A stretch of DNA of 64,000 nt from Naematelia aurantialba (GCA_021527695.1 JAKFAO010000008.1:1054001-1118000); one strand, 5' to 3'; shown: positions 11,401 through 23,504, numbered from the stretch's first letter. Notes: generated by a model not told the origin, from the sequence alone. Program-made: numbers and translations.

Positions 11401-12118
11401 GCGTACAGGGAGGAACGGCACTGTCAGGTCAGCCCACGGCCTGCCTCCAGCGTCCACCTCCCGCCTCGTCCGCCGCTCTCGCTCTCGCTCGAAGTAGACA
11501 AAGACTCACTATCCGCGCCGCCGCTCTTCGCATGCTGCCGACGCATGAGCTCATCGTATACGTCTGTTGATAGTTCTTGGAATTGCAGCTTTGTGAGCTT
11601 TGTAAGCTTCAGCCTCGCCGAGGCTCGGGACGACGGAGATTCTGCCCAAAGTCAGCAGACACTCTTCTCCATGTTTCGGTTTCCCTCCATGTGTCTCTTC
11701 TCCCCCCATGTGTCTCCCTCCCCTCCATGTGTCTCGTTCCCTGCCGCTTTCCGATGACGCCAGTGGACTAACCATTATCCAACCACGAGGCGAGGAAATC
11801 CCTCAAAGCCATAAAGTGCATCCGCGCAACCTCTCTCGTCTCGTGCTTCCGCTCGGCGCTGCCGGCTGGCGGGCGTAGACCCCCGCTTCCTCCGCCTCCT
11901 CCGGCACCACTGGCCACGCTAGTGACAGAGCGCTGAGACGGCCCGTTCTGCTGCATTCCCGGTCGGCCCGCGAGGTTGGGAATGGGTCGTGGGCCCGGAC
12001 CAGGGGACGTGAACGACCCAGAACCGTACTGCGAGTAATTGAGAGACGAGGCGGTGGTCGGTGCCGGCGACGACGGGTAGGCCGGCGCCGCGAATGGCCG
12101 GGAGGACGATACCGACAT
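8452..12118 (-). CDS. SPA2: Spa2-like polarisome scaffold
   Basis: Seven exons: 12118-11773, 11641-11510, 11420-11269, 11209-10301, 10245-10053, 10020-8840, 8775-8452; 1078 aa. Spa2 proteins organise the polarisome at sites of polarised growth, binding formin and cell-integrity kinases. Two GIT/Spa2-homology repeats are visible at about residues 120-150 (TKLQFQELSTDVYDELMRR) and 175-203 (RFKDLASDVFYELRRR). A long, charged coiled coil covers roughly 380-580. A Ser/Pro/Asn-rich linker follows, with tandem NVNPN-type repeats. The conserved C-terminal helical domain occupies about 960-1078. Spa2 of budding yeast is longer (about 1,466 aa). The start is the first ATG and gives a normal lead into the first repeat. 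Its 3' end converges on the family gene cluster. Confidence 0.93.
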
Positions 12119-12867
12119 GGCGGGAGACAGCCGAGGTGGAGGGAAAGAGGAGACGGCGCTAGTTTAGTACTTGCTTCTCTGTCGGCAGCGCCTGGTGTGA
12201 GCAAGCCTCGGAATGGCGAGAAGAATGTGGTAATGGGCGGTGAGGGATACGTAGGCACGGCGTGGAGAATCAAGCCATGAGTCGATGTGGTCGAGTAAAG
12301 GCCGTCGCTGAGAAACCAGATCTTCGCCGTCGAGCGCACAGGATGTGCCGAAACCAACCAACGCTCGGACTAATCCAGTCTTATCGGCCCAACCAGGCAA
12401 CCACGCTCCGCCCGACCTGCGATCCTGGGTGACTTGCTAGTTCGGACGCTCTGGACGCCGTCGACGATCTGCGTTGTCTACAGCTGCACAGACACCTCCA
12501 GTCACCTCGTCGACATGGATCGCAGTACGCAGTCTGACAAGAGGCGAATCCTTTCAGCTGAAACAACAGACTGTGTGGAATGGGAGCAAGAGCTCGGTGG
12601 CGTGGCTTTTGGACTGGGGGGGAGAGGGCGGGGTCAAAACGCGTCGCGAGCTTAAAAAGGGTCCATCATTTCCACGCGTGGAGAGAACGGTGGCGTAGAG
12701 ATATTGTCCACTAGTAGCGCCTCTGACGAGCATGCACGGGACTAGGATGGACAGGTGTCGGCAGCTGATGCCAGCGCTCCATTGCAATGGATCCAGACAT
12801 GCATGACAGCACGTGGATACGTGCAAATGTACAGGAACAGGTTGGACGTCCAGCGCTCACCGTCGGG
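12119..12867. other. Intergenic, SPA2 promoter and TMA20 3' region
   Basis: Lies between two genes read in the same direction. No supported ORF; likely holds the SPA2 promoter and the TMA20 terminator. Confidence 0.5.
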
Positions 12868-14382
12868 CTACAGACCAATCGAGTCGACCTTCCATAAATC
12901 GTCCCTATTCACTCAGTCTCAATCGAAGAAGGGTACGGGGCGTGGGTGCCGACTCACCCGATCCAAGTCACAACCTCGACCGCCACGCCTTTGCCTGCCT
13001 GACGGATCTCGGCACTACTGGCGCACATCTTGCCGATCCCACAAGCGTGCTCCTTGCCTTCTGCGTGGATGGCGACGAGCTGGTCCTTTGCTAGGCCATC
13101 GGGCAGGCGACCGCCGGGTGAGAGGAAGCCCGGGGCCATCATGTTTGCGCCCTGGCGAGTCAGGTATGAGGAAGAAGGGGTGGAAAGAGGAACGACGAGG
13201 ATGAAAGCAAGAAGAGAAGGAAAGACGAGAAGAGAAGAAGAAGAGATGGAAAGAAAAAAAGGAAGGAAGAAAAGAGAAGAAGAAGAGAAGGAAAGAAGAG
13301 AAGAGAAGGCAAGGAACAGACGAGGAGCGACGGAACAAAGACACGAGACAAGGAATAAAGACACGCCGTCGTTAGTGGGAAGAAGAGTAGGCCGTAGCGG
13401 GATATATTGATGTATGAAGTGCTGCAGTATAGTGGAGCCGCTCACAGCAAGCAGAAACTTGATGGCACCTCGATCAATCTGAACATGCTCCAACAGTCCT
13501 GGCCCTAGGAAACGATGAGCGCTACCTTGTACCCGCGACACGAGTCTAGAGTCCGCCGCCGCCTGAAGACGCACATTGATGTAACAGCTTGAGGGTGGGG
13601 ACGAACGGCCCGTCAAAGTGGTTGAAGAAGATGGGCGTCGAGTGGATGGTGTAGATTGATATTCTGTCGTGGCTGCGGGGATCAGCCGACGGGATACGAC
13701 CATGGGAGGGGATAGGGGATACGAGACGGCGACTGCACACAAGACACGCAATCTCGGGGCAAAGGCAGAGAGAACACCGACTGACCACTTTGTCAACCCC
13801 AGCGCCTCTTTCTTTGGCCAAATCTCATCAATCACCAATCTCTCTCCTTCCCCTGCCCCGCCCGCCCCGCCTGCCGCTGCCGCTCCTCCGTCACCCGCTT
13901 CGTCATCGACTTCCTCCTTGTCCTTCCCCTTTGCTTTCCCCTTCCCGCCTTTCCCCTTCCCGCCTTTCACTCTCCCCTTCCCTCCTGCTTTCAACACGTT
14001 CTCCTCCCTCAGCTCATCGTCAACCTCGTCTTTGTCTGGCGGGGGTGCATCGGTATCGGCGCTGCCTCCAGGCGGGAGCGTGTCGTTTCCTGTGGTTCCA
14101 GAAGACGATGGGACCGGACGCGAGAGCAGCGGGTACTGCTCCAGCAGTGCTGTGCGGATAGATCGCTGGACTGAAGACTTGAGCGACGTGGAGGACGACA
14201 CGTCTTCCTTGGGGTGGAACCTGCCGCGATCAGCAGGACGACCCGGGCTTGCCGAGGCTGTAGAGAGGAGCAGGGAACGACCAGGAGTACTAGGGATGGG
14301 AGAGGTGGTGAGGGGTCGGAGATGGTGCGAAGGGAAGGAGAGAGGAACGAGATGGAGAATGAAGCGCTTACTTCTTGAACAT
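12868..14382 (-). CDS. TMA20: Translation machinery-associated protein 20 (MCT-1/MCTS1 family) with a large insert
   Basis: Six exons: 14382-14372, 14220-13786, 13672-13575, 13504-13446, 13151-12958, 12904-12868; 277 aa. Tma20/MCTS1 pairs with Tma22/DENR and removes deacylated tRNA and mRNA from post-termination 40S subunits. The N-terminus (MFKKFHPKED) and the PUA domain (VQIDRGAIKFLLA, ANMMAPGFLSPGG, AEGKEHACGIG) match the family. Exon 1 codes for only MFKK minus one base. The family is usually about 180 aa. The extra length is an insert at about residues 40-125, Pro/Asp/Glu-rich, then KGKGGKGKAKGK, then Ala/Gly-rich, between the N-terminal domain and the strand beginning CHDRISIYTI. Intron 4 holds a purine microsatellite. 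Confidence 0.93.
13152..13445. repeat. Purine-rich microsatellite inside TMA20 intron 4
   Basis: Most of positions 13195 to 13345 is built of GAAGA, AGAGA and GGAAAGA units on the plus strand. It lies wholly in the 294-nt intron, so it does not affect the protein. Confidence 0.8.
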
Positions 14383-14966
14383 GACGATGGATAGTGACTA
14401 CTGAAAGGGCGTCACTACTGAGCACACTCAACTGAATGCCCGTGGCACTGGACGTCGAGGCAAAATCACCGACTGCCGGAGTTCAGCTCATCTCCGCTAT
14501 CCGTGCGCACTTCCTCGAGTATCAAAGAATCAACATCTTAGGAGACTCCTACTGAACAGCTCAAGATAATACTACTGATTCTCCATACGACGACTGCTAA
14601 GGATCCAACGTACACCACGTCCTCCACGACCAGGAATCAAAAAACAACCATTGCATCACTTCTACCAAAATATCGACGATTCCCACCTCGCCACCCAGAT
14701 ACCACACCAAGTCCGCCGACCAGCGGCCAACTTGATCCGGTATCCAGGTTGCTGAGCTAGGAGATCGCGAGCTAGGTTACGGCTACGGCGGAGACGGAGT
14801 AGAGAAGGGGAGGAGTACCATGGAGTCGGGATACTAGACAGGCGGGGAGGGAGAGGCGGGAGCGCTACACGAGTCGAAGGCGAAGAAATAGTGGTAGCGT
14901 AGATGTTCGAAAGAGGTTCAAATAGCGAAAAGATCCGAAGCTTTATTGCGATGGCTCATGAAGAGA
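14383..14966. other. Intergenic, TMA20 promoter and GH16 3' region
   Basis: No supported gene. Tandem gene orientation continues on the minus strand. Confidence 0.5.
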
Positions 14967-16774
14967 TTAGACCAGGGTCGTCGAGTTGAAGTACTTGACG
15001 TATGTAACCTGTTAGGATCATGTCAGCATGGATCTGGCTGACCGTTGTTGTGTAGCAGGTGGGATGAGGAGAATGTAGAGTACAAGGGAGGTGGAGGCGT
15101 TGTGCGAGGGTGAGGGGCGAGACTGACATCCCAGTAAGCCTCGCTAAACGAGCTTCCGCTATTGAGCACGTAGTCCGAACAAGTGCTGTATCCCGTGATG
15201 GAGGCACAAGACTGGTCCTGCCCCGCATATCCCGCGTAGTTCCAGACCGAGTCAGCGCCAGCCCAGTCACCACACAATGTCGTGTCGAAGATGTTGTAGT
15301 GGTCGTAGAAGAATTCGTAGGGGCTACAGTCGTCCGACGGGAAGCGCGCCATGGGCGTTCCCCACGAATCGGGGTCCGGCTCTTCGTTGGTGATGTCGTC
15401 TGGGATGGACGAGCGAGCGAAGAACCACACTGTGATGCCGTTCTTGGCCCACATCACTAAAGCGTCGTCAGCGCAGCCCCTGGAAACAACGACCATCGAA
15501 CTCTGCATAACCCGGACGACCAGGACTCGATCGTCAAGTCCTTCTGGCACGAGGAAAGCAGGAAGACGAAACGGAAACGAAAAGGAGCCTCACTAGCATA
15601 AACACCGCCGTTGACGCTGTTAAAATCCGCTCCATACGAGTTGTCGCTCGTGCCGTCACGCACACCGCAACCCTGGTTGGAAGTGTCATACGACGCGCAG
15701 TCGTAGCTGTCAAAGCTTCCGGTCGTGAGCTTGCCAATCATGTTATCGTTGATGTTGCTCGGCATGGTACAGCCCGATCCGGTGTGGAGCGAGACTTGGT
15801 TCTCCGTAAACGCATTCACACCTTCGAGAATGTCAATCTCGCCACCATAAGGCCAGTTGGGGCCGTTTTGCCACCACGCAGGCCAGGTTGCGCAGCCGGT
15901 AGGCATATGGTAAGCGTCCATCAGGACGAGACCACCGGTGAAACTGACAGTTTCATTAGCACCACCATTCACTTGAAGAAGAGGGAGAACCAAATGATGA
16001 CCACCCATGGGGGTGCAAATCGTACAGGAAGGAGACACTTACACCTTGTTGCCGTGGATGCGGACAGACTTGCGCCCCGTGCTCACGGTCTCTGTTGTGT
16101 CCACTTTCATGATCGCACGGTTGTTGGTGATGGAGACGAGACCTTTATTCCATGCTGTGCTCGCGTCGACGTACTCGACCGTACCGTCCGTGGGGTCGTC
16201 GTACGACCAGAAGCTCCAGTTGTCAAAGAACGAGCTTCCCTCCTGCATGTGACGGTCAGTATATTACTTCATGAACCGGATGCTACCACAGTGGGAAGTG
16301 TAGACGTACCCAGGTATCGGTGAGAACCCATGACGAGCTGGACGTCGAAGAGGTAGCAGCAGCGGTCGCACTGCTTGAGGCGGTAGTAGATGCATCGGTC
16401 GAAGAAGACCAAGCGGCCGAGGAACTGACGGACGAGGACCACGCATCGGTCGAGCTGGCAGACGCCGACGCAGAACTCGACGGGTTCGCCCAGACGCCGC
16501 CACCGATCGCGGTCGTGCTGGTTTCCGCGGCTGACGCCGTCGATGCTGATGAAGTCACGTTGTAGTGTACCTGACACGTTGCGCGCTTCTTCTTGCGCAC
16601 GAGCCGCTTGTTGTTTTTCTTGGCCTCGATCACGGGCTCTGGCTCGCGCTTGACCTGTTCAAAGTTGGCGTTGGCGGCGAGGTGCGGCGCCCGGCGCCCA
16701 GCATGCGTCGGCGGCCGAGCAGAGACCGTCGTGCCGAGCAGCACTGCCGGCAGCAGCAAGTTGGAAATGTGCAT
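14967..16774 (-). CDS. Secreted glycoside hydrolase family 16 protein (laminarinase/endo-beta-glucanase type)
   Basis: Five exons: 16774-16310, 16242-16043, 15943-15594, 15456-15128, 15008-14967; 461 aa. GH16 enzymes cleave or transfer beta-1,3(1,4)-glucans. The signal peptide spans about residues 1-19 (MHISNLLLPAVLLGTTVSA). A cluster of basic residues (KKNNKRLVRKKKR) near 53-65 resembles a Kex2-type processing site. A Ser/Ala/Thr-rich, probably O-mannosylated, linker covers about 72-150. The catalytic domain follows. Its nucleophile and acid/base motif EIDILE gives Glu257, Asp259 and Glu262, preceded by WPAWWQNGPNW, typical of the fungal laminarinase-like subgroup. No GPI-type tail is visible, so secretion or wall binding is expected. 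The exact substrate cannot be told from sequence. Confidence 0.92.
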
Positions 16775-19586
16775 GGCGGGATTGGCTGGTCGTCAAGGTC
16801 GGCGGTGGAGATTGTAGGTGTGGTAGGTGGGTGGTAGGTTATAGGTATAAGTTTATCCGCTGGGGATGTGGGTCGACCGGCGAAGGTTGGTCGTTCAAGG
16901 GGCTACTTCAGTCAAGACGTGACGCTCGGCGCCAGGTGCAGGCTGGTGGCGGAGATTGAAAATCAGAGGGGCGCGGGCGATGGAGACAAATAGGGATCGT
17001 AGATGGGGGCGAGGTAGATGGGGGCGAGGTCGCCGAGGGCGTAAGAGGAGTTAATTTGGGGGGAAACCGAGTCGATGCCGCGGATAAGCCGAACACGATG
17101 GTGAGCGTCCCGAGTAAATCGGCAACGCAGCAAAGGAGGCCCGTCGGAATGAGTGTGTCGACAGCAGGAGATGAGATGAAAAGACAACGGAGCGACACCT
17201 GGTCAGCTCGGTTCCTCGAGAGATGCAGCCAGGGGCAACAGGCGGCCCAGAGGTTTATTGTACCTCTGACGCCTTTGACGAGGGCCGCGGCCAGAGGTAA
17301 TAACCAATCATCCCTGTGTCACAGTCTTCACACCTCCATCGTCGCGTCTCCATTGCCACCATACACTCCATCCACGCGATCGTCCCACGAGGCAGAGAAG
17401 AAAGGAAGGGAGTCTGGTCTGAAATAGAATCCTCATAGACGTCAGTCTGGGACTCACCTGGTGTGGAATGGAAAGGGTCGGGCACCCAGGTGCAATCAAT
17501 GTCCGTAGGTCGCGAGTGGAGAAGTGAAGGTGAGAATGTGGAAGATGAGGTAGAGGTAGAGAGGTAACGATACAAAATCGCAGACGCAGAGAGTTGCTGC
17601 GATGACTCGCTGCCCGACAATGCAATTCCTGTAACCTGCGGCGAGCGGTATACTTCGCATCTGTTGGGTGGTGAAAGACTGAGAACCGAACCAAACAGGT
17701 GGCTTGCGCTGCTCGTGCGCTGGCCATCCTCCTGCACAGGTACTCTCTTCGTGCCGCCTTGGTGTGACGCCGAGCCAGGCAACCCCAACAGAGCAGAAAG
17801 TGAACCTGGAATTCCCGAGGGCTCCGGCAGCGCCGCGCCCTTGGCTGGCTCCCCCTTGCATCCGTGTTTTTGCTTCCCTAGGGAATCCATGTGAGATACA
17901 TGGCTGGACAGTAACCCTCTCGGCGGCGCAGGCTTGGTATGGTAGGTGAGATGGCGCGTTGGATGGGACTGTATGCTCTCGGGCAATAGCCAGGAAGGGA
18001 GTCAAAAGTCAAGGATTAAGGTTTCGCAGACGAATTACACCCACAAGGGGAGAGACGCGTTGCGACGCGTCGCCGCGTTGGGATGCCCAGCTATGAATCG
18101 GAGTGTTTGTGCGTCGTCACTCGTATTTACAGCTGCAAACACTGCGGCCCGTAGTTGCCCTGAGGCGAGCTTGTCGAGATGGGCCGGACGCCTTTCCGCA
18201 ACGCCCGCAGCCAAGGCCGAACGGTAATTCAACAAGCCATCTCTGGCCATCGCTCACGCGTGTCGCTGTGCAGTCAGGGCCCAAAGCAGCCAGCCGGTCA
18301 GTCAGAGCTCTGGACATGATGGGCAGATGAGCTGCGACGAAGAGTGATATGTAGCACGTTCTCGACTCTACGCAGCAGCACGGCAGTGGTTATGTCTCTG
18401 CGGAGAAAGGCCTGGAAGTGCATTCTCGTGCATTCTCCGGCTTTCCTGCTGTCATGATCCTTGCCGGAGCGGATGTGCTGGATATACTAGCCAGCCGGAC
18501 AGTACACCCGCGAGGAACCTCGCGTACGCATAGTTAGATGCATATGTCCCAGGTGGGGTCGCATATGATGGCAACTCGTCTGCCAGGGGCGGCTGTACAG
18601 TTTCTTGTGGCTCTTGGTCAATCGTGCACAATATCGGCTCCAAGTAGTTTACGCGAGTGCCCGTAAGCGAGGAAGACGCAATCGCACCCTAAGAGGTCGC
18701 GAATGCAATACTCGAATGGCAATTGACTCTGAACTTCCTGATTGTCCGGGCTGGAGCCGTGACATATGATCATCAGTGCTGTGAGGGTGCTGGCTGTAGT
18801 GGAGGGAGACCATGTGCATCCTCCGCGTAGCCGTCCACCTTGAATCCGCACCCGAATTGATTAGATGAACGGCTCCCCTTCGACGAGACCAAATGTGACC
18901 ATCTGAATTCCCAGTCGTACTGAATCAAGAACAGACTGTCATTCGTCTCCAGATATCGACCAGAGCGACCGACCACCTCAATGGTCTCCTATTTGCGTAT
19001 TTTTTCGTCTCCATTCCTGCCGTGCTAACTCGAATAACGGAGAGCTGGCAGGTCGCTCTCTTCGTCGCCTTCACTCTGAGGTACTTGGAAGCTGTTGGAG
19101 CTTTGCTGAGCTGTTGAGGTAGCATGTACTGTACCACCCGTAAGTGGCAGGCAGAGTGTTCAATATGCACAGAAAAGCCTCCAGATGTCTGGGATGGCTC
19201 GGTGCAATCTTTTCCAGGCTGAAATTGCTCTTTCAGGGAAGGGGATGGTCCGTGCGTGCACGGACTCGCAAGGTATTCCGCTGGAGGAAGAACCATATCG
19301 CACATTCTGTGCGTGTGATACTTTGGGAGATGCAGTCCCACACGTCAGAGCAACCTCTACAAGGCCCGAGTCGTTCTCAATGCAGATTTCTCTGTCATAT
19401 CGCTAGCTACCACGTATCCAGTTCAAGTACGTCCGACACCAACTATTACTGCCGGCGCAATTGGCCCCTCCACATTTCTCAAAGGGACGTCTATAGAAAG
19501 TGCGAGAGTCTTTATACCTGGATGGCCGTAGTCATGATCCTGAATTCAGGGGCTCGAAGGGCCCTAGTCGGTGTGCGTCATGACAG
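16775..19586. other. Long gene-poor stretch (2.8 kb)
   Basis: No convincing gene. A minus-strand frame from an ATG at 17890 to about 17255 (roughly 210 aa, Ser-rich, ending with a CEDC pair) might be a gene, but has no recognisable domain. Minus-strand frames at 18773-18976 and 18925-19341 contain scattered Cys and Trp and might be remnants of the unknown family. A plus-strand frame at 19144-19632 overlaps them. None has enough support to call. Confidence 0.4.
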
Positions 19587-20797
19587 TCATGCGTACTTGC
19601 AGGTCGCCAGCTTAGCATCCTTCTTTAGGTAACTATGTTTAGTGAGCCTGGGTGCCGATCCTTTACCTTGGATGTCTCCAACCTCGGAGCCACGGTGATG
19701 GTGGTCTTCGTAGGTGCACAGTAGCCACGCTTCTTCACCATTGGCTGATTTCCAGGAGCTGCCATTGCGTGTGCAGTTACTGACCATGTGAGCAGAGCAG
19801 AAGGCCAAAAATCTGAGACCGATTGGAGGCATTTGCCCGTGACGGCGCATGTTGTACCATTCTTTTGCCCGACAGTCTTCACCGCCAATGTAACAAGTAG
19901 TACGGACCTCAGTAGCTGTGCTGGTTGACACCCTGTCCTCTCCCTCCTGACGTGGTGGGTGGTACGGTGCCTCCAGTGACGCCGAGGGCGTCTGCGTTTG
20001 GGACAAGGTGTAGATGTTCAGTGGGACTGGAGCGTTATTAGAACTCTGCCAAGTGTCTCCTCCACTTGTCATCTGATGTTGTGGCTGGATGGGTGCTGCG
20101 TGACTCTGGGAGGCTGCGGCGGAGTTTGACGAGTATGGTGTTCTCGGGAAATCTTGTCTTGGCCCCGCCGAGGGCGTTCCCCAATTCCAATTCGGGATGC
20201 CGGCTAATGCGCATCAGTCGTCGACTGCACAGGTTGCGCCTTTGGAGCGACAAAACAGTACTCACCCATACCAGGCAGATTGCCCTGGGGCATTGAGCCC
20301 CCCGGTGCTTGGTGAGTAGGCCACCCCTGTTCCTGGAACGCTACCTGTGGTCCCATTTGTTGGCTGAACCCCATTCCCTGTCCCATTGAAGTGTGATTCC
20401 CGCCGTAAGAGGCAGCAGTTGTGTTCGGATACCGAGCTGTGCTTTGGGACTGGGCATAAGAAGCCGGTTGCCCTTGATTACTGTTGTTAGGCCACCCTGC
20501 ATAGTGGTAGTAAGAAGGGTTCCGGCTGGACGAGCCATCAGATGGGTTTTGTACATTGGTGCTCGATGAAGCCTGAGTGTAAGGAACACTTTGAGGTGAT
20601 TGGCCCATGGCCAACTGATTAGGATGATAGTACCCACTTGGATATTGGGTGTATTGATAGGGGGGATATTGCTCCGTTTCTGGCTGGCTTTGGTCCGCAG
20701 CGAGGGGACGCCCGTCAGCAGAATAGGACGTCATACCAGTTCCCCCCGGGTGACCTTGTGTATTCCACCAGCCTTGGCCGTTGTTAGATCCTTCCAT
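19587..20797 (-). CDS. Unknown family protein 4 (Q/N/Y-rich N-terminus plus C-terminal Cys/Trp domain)
   Basis: Two exons: 20797-20266 and 20203-19587; 382 aa. Translation across a 62-nt intron (GTGAGT donor, TTAG acceptor) keeps one frame. Residues 1-260 are rich in Gln, Asn, Tyr, Ser, Pro and Gly, a prion-like composition, and contain HPNQLAM, shared with the 4.8-kb member. The C-terminal domain shows Cys281-x6-Cys288, 24 residues, Cys313-x2-His316, Trp328 and Cys340. The second pair is thus Cys/His rather than Cys/Cys, as in a variant zinc site. A TATAAA box lies 100 bp upstream. Function unknown. Confidence 0.75.
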
Positions 20798-21800
20798 ATT
20801 ACGAAGCAGTGCTTGTGTTTGCGCTCCAATACGTGTCTTGGCTGGGTGATTGCTAATGGAGAGAATTGCGAAGACGATTCTCCCCAAGACGCAGCGCTTT
20901 ATACAGGTGGGTGGCGCGGCCTTCCCACCGTCCTGAAAGGTAGTGGGCCACAATCGTACTATCGCCGAAAGCTTCCCCGAGCTCTGCACTGCACCTTGTC
21001 GGTGCTTCGGAACAGGCCGGGGCAGAGGGCATGAAAGACGCATTCCTCTTTCGAATCCTCGGCGTATAGCGGGCGAATGACGCACAACATTCCAAGGAAG
21101 AAAACAGTATGAGAGTGAGTTCCGCAGAGCCAAGACCCCCAGTATACTATTCGAGAGTTTTGACCGGTTCCCATGACATACATTGCATCTCATCAGAGAA
21201 CGAAGCTCCATGCTTCTTGTAGGACGGCCATTGATTCGTCCTGTCCTCTTCCTCTTAATTTTCCCAGTGGCGAAACCGTGGCGGCCATCACAAGGGGCTG
21301 CGTCACTCCCGATGATGCGCCCGCTATTTGCCCGTACATCCTGACAGCAGCGATTGTGCGGGCAGATCAAACTGGGCAAAGTGTCATGGAATGACAACCC
21401 TTCGCCGTCTTTGGTACAGGCTAGTATATAACCAGATTCAACCCGAGTCGGCGGGTTGAATTTTGCGCCTTTTCAGCCGAGCCATTGTAGTTAGCACTTC
21501 CGTGACACAAAGCTGGTCGTGCCTCGAACGCGGCCCAGAATCGCTGGATTGTCTTCAGTGTTTCCATTCGCTGCATTCGAGATGGCTAGTTTACCTGACT
21601 CTCTATTCCCTACTTGCAGTAAACAAGAGCAGGCGAAAGGTATAACACTGTACCAAACACCAAAACGCCAGTCTAGGTACATGGGCATCGCTGGAGAGTT
21701 TGGCTGTTCTAGGCGAATGTGGGGGTAGGGAGGGTCAGTCAATACACTGGTGGGCACGTATACAGCGAGAAGAACTGGCACCCAGCCCTGTCGCGGGCGG
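20798..21800. other. Intergenic between two family genes
   Basis: About 1 kb with no supported gene. The minus-strand frame reaching 21397 is an upstream extension of the next gene's frame with an unlike composition. Confidence 0.45.
20898..20903 (-). promoter_or_regulatory. TATA box of the 20-kb family gene
   Basis: TATAAA on the minus strand, about 100 bp before the ATG at 20797. Confidence 0.45.
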
Positions 21801-22783
21801 TCATTCCGCCAAGGGCCTAGCGGGTTCCGTCTCTGGTTCTGTCGCATATCGTGCCGTTGGAGTGTTACGGCAGATGGCCAGCTGGTTGGGTTTTGGGCGA
21901 CGTGTTGTTTGCACCAAATGGGGCGGTCGTCCACAGCTCAGTACTTGGCACGAGCAGATAACGTAGACAAGTTCCCCTTTGGGTGTCGTCCAATTTCCCC
22001 CGGAGGCTGGCCTGCCACTAGTGCCAATGCATGTGCCACACAGGACCACGCCGGGTAGTTCGCTTCGTTTCGAAGACACGAGGCACCAGGAGTGGTCCTT
22101 GTACGGACACCACTCGGGGCTTCTCTCGCTGACGCATACGACTCTGACCCATTCCATGCTTTGCCATCGTCTGGCAGGACGTTCGGGCCCATAACAGCCG
22201 AATCTGCTCAGCGTTTCGTATAGAGACGTGATGGTCTGCCGAAGTGCTTCCAAGCCCATATTCGATCGAGGGCCCTGTTTGCAAGCACGGCCCTTGGGTA
22301 CTCGCCTTACAGTGGTATCGGAAGCCATTGATGCTGAATCTTCTTCTTGCCTGTTGTCGGTCCCTGGCCAGGAGCCACTGGGATACCTGGCATCTTCCTC
22401 GAGCATTTGGACGTCAGTTGAAGTATCGGTCGCTGTAAGGATATTGGCCGTGCCGGGCTCGCTCAAAGCAGGCACTTCGTCCTCCCTGATGGTTTCACCC
22501 AAAGTCTCGTTCAAACCGGGGTTCGTGGCAGCTGCAGCAAGAAGCGCTGCAATGAAATCACTTGAGGAGGGCATGGCATCTTCTAAGAGCGGCTGGGATT
22601 GGGCAGTGGTATGGCCCCAGTCGGCTGAGCCACCACCAAAGGCAACATCCGTGGCCTACGATTAGCAGCGAACGGTATTTCGCCCAGACTTACGAACTGC
22701 GTGACTGATTCTCCTGGTGCGGGTTGTGAGAGATCGTATTTATAAGCGTCACTCGCGTCGTTTTGCAGTGGGTGGGAGGTCAT
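21801..22783 (-). CDS. Unknown family protein 5 (C-terminal Cys/Trp domain)
   Basis: Two exons: 22783-22694 and 22655-21801, separated by a 38-nt intron (GTAAGT donor, GTAG acceptor); 314 aa. The N-terminal 150 residues are Ser/Thr/Glu/Asp-rich with a short Ala/Leu helix-like stretch. The domain shows Cys204-x8-Cys213, 22 residues, Cys236-x2-Cys239 (CGTC), Trp252 and Cys264. Extra cysteines at about 184, 221 and 266 are not shared. The C-terminus is basic, then Pro/Glu/Thr-rich. Same orientation as its neighbours at 20 and 25 kb. Function unknown; zinc binding is inferred from the paired cysteines. Confidence 0.7.
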
Positions 22784-23504
22784 GGCGAGGGCTTTGTCAA
22801 GCCTCGAGTGCGAGGTATCGGTGGCAATTGAAGGTGGATGGAGCGTCTTCGAATGACCTGAAGCAGTTTAACCTCATGTCACTCCTTTGAGGTTGGATCC
22901 ATTGAGCAAAGTTACTAGCACACTCCGGCCCCACTCGAGTGCACAAACCCCAGACAGAAGGCTTCACTGCTTTCGCCTGCTCGCCGCGTAGCCCACCTTG
23001 CCTGGGGGCACGACCGCGTTTGGTAGGCAGACAGTCAAACTCGACGTTTGAAGATCGTACACCTTTCAGCACTCTCGCTGTTTATATGCCTATGTGGAAA
23101 GGCGTCTATCAAGAAAGGCTTGAATGAACAGAAGCCAGTTGCGTCGCAGTCAGATTGGACAAGCCCCCACATCCCCCACCCCCGGGGCATCAAGGATGGA
23201 GGGGGCGGGGGTGAGAGCGACAGGGCAGAAGAGCAGTGTGGAAACAAGGGACACCTTAGCAAACGGCCTAGAAGCATTTTGCTTTTGCTGACTCTCCCCA
23301 TCTTCGGTTTCATTGGTTTCTTATAGAGACCTCTAGCAGATGAGCGTCCTGGATAGCCTGGTCAAGGTCAAGAGCTCAACTACGACTCTCCCGGTTCGAA
23401 AATCTGCTTGGCACGCTGGAGACAAGCATTGGCGATCATGCATCTCGCCTCGACTGATACTGTACTAACATGCGTAGAAGCTCTATCAGCGCCGTGGACG
23501 GAGA
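22784..23504. other. Intergenic
   Basis: No supported gene. A TATAAA element on the minus strand near 23076 lies about 290 bp before the 22783 ATG. A GGTTCGAAA motif near 23393 resembles a tRNA B box but has no matching stem. Confidence 0.45.

Noticed and set aside
23380..23405. GGTTCGAAA resembling a tRNA B box
   Set aside because: Flanking bases do not form T or acceptor stems.
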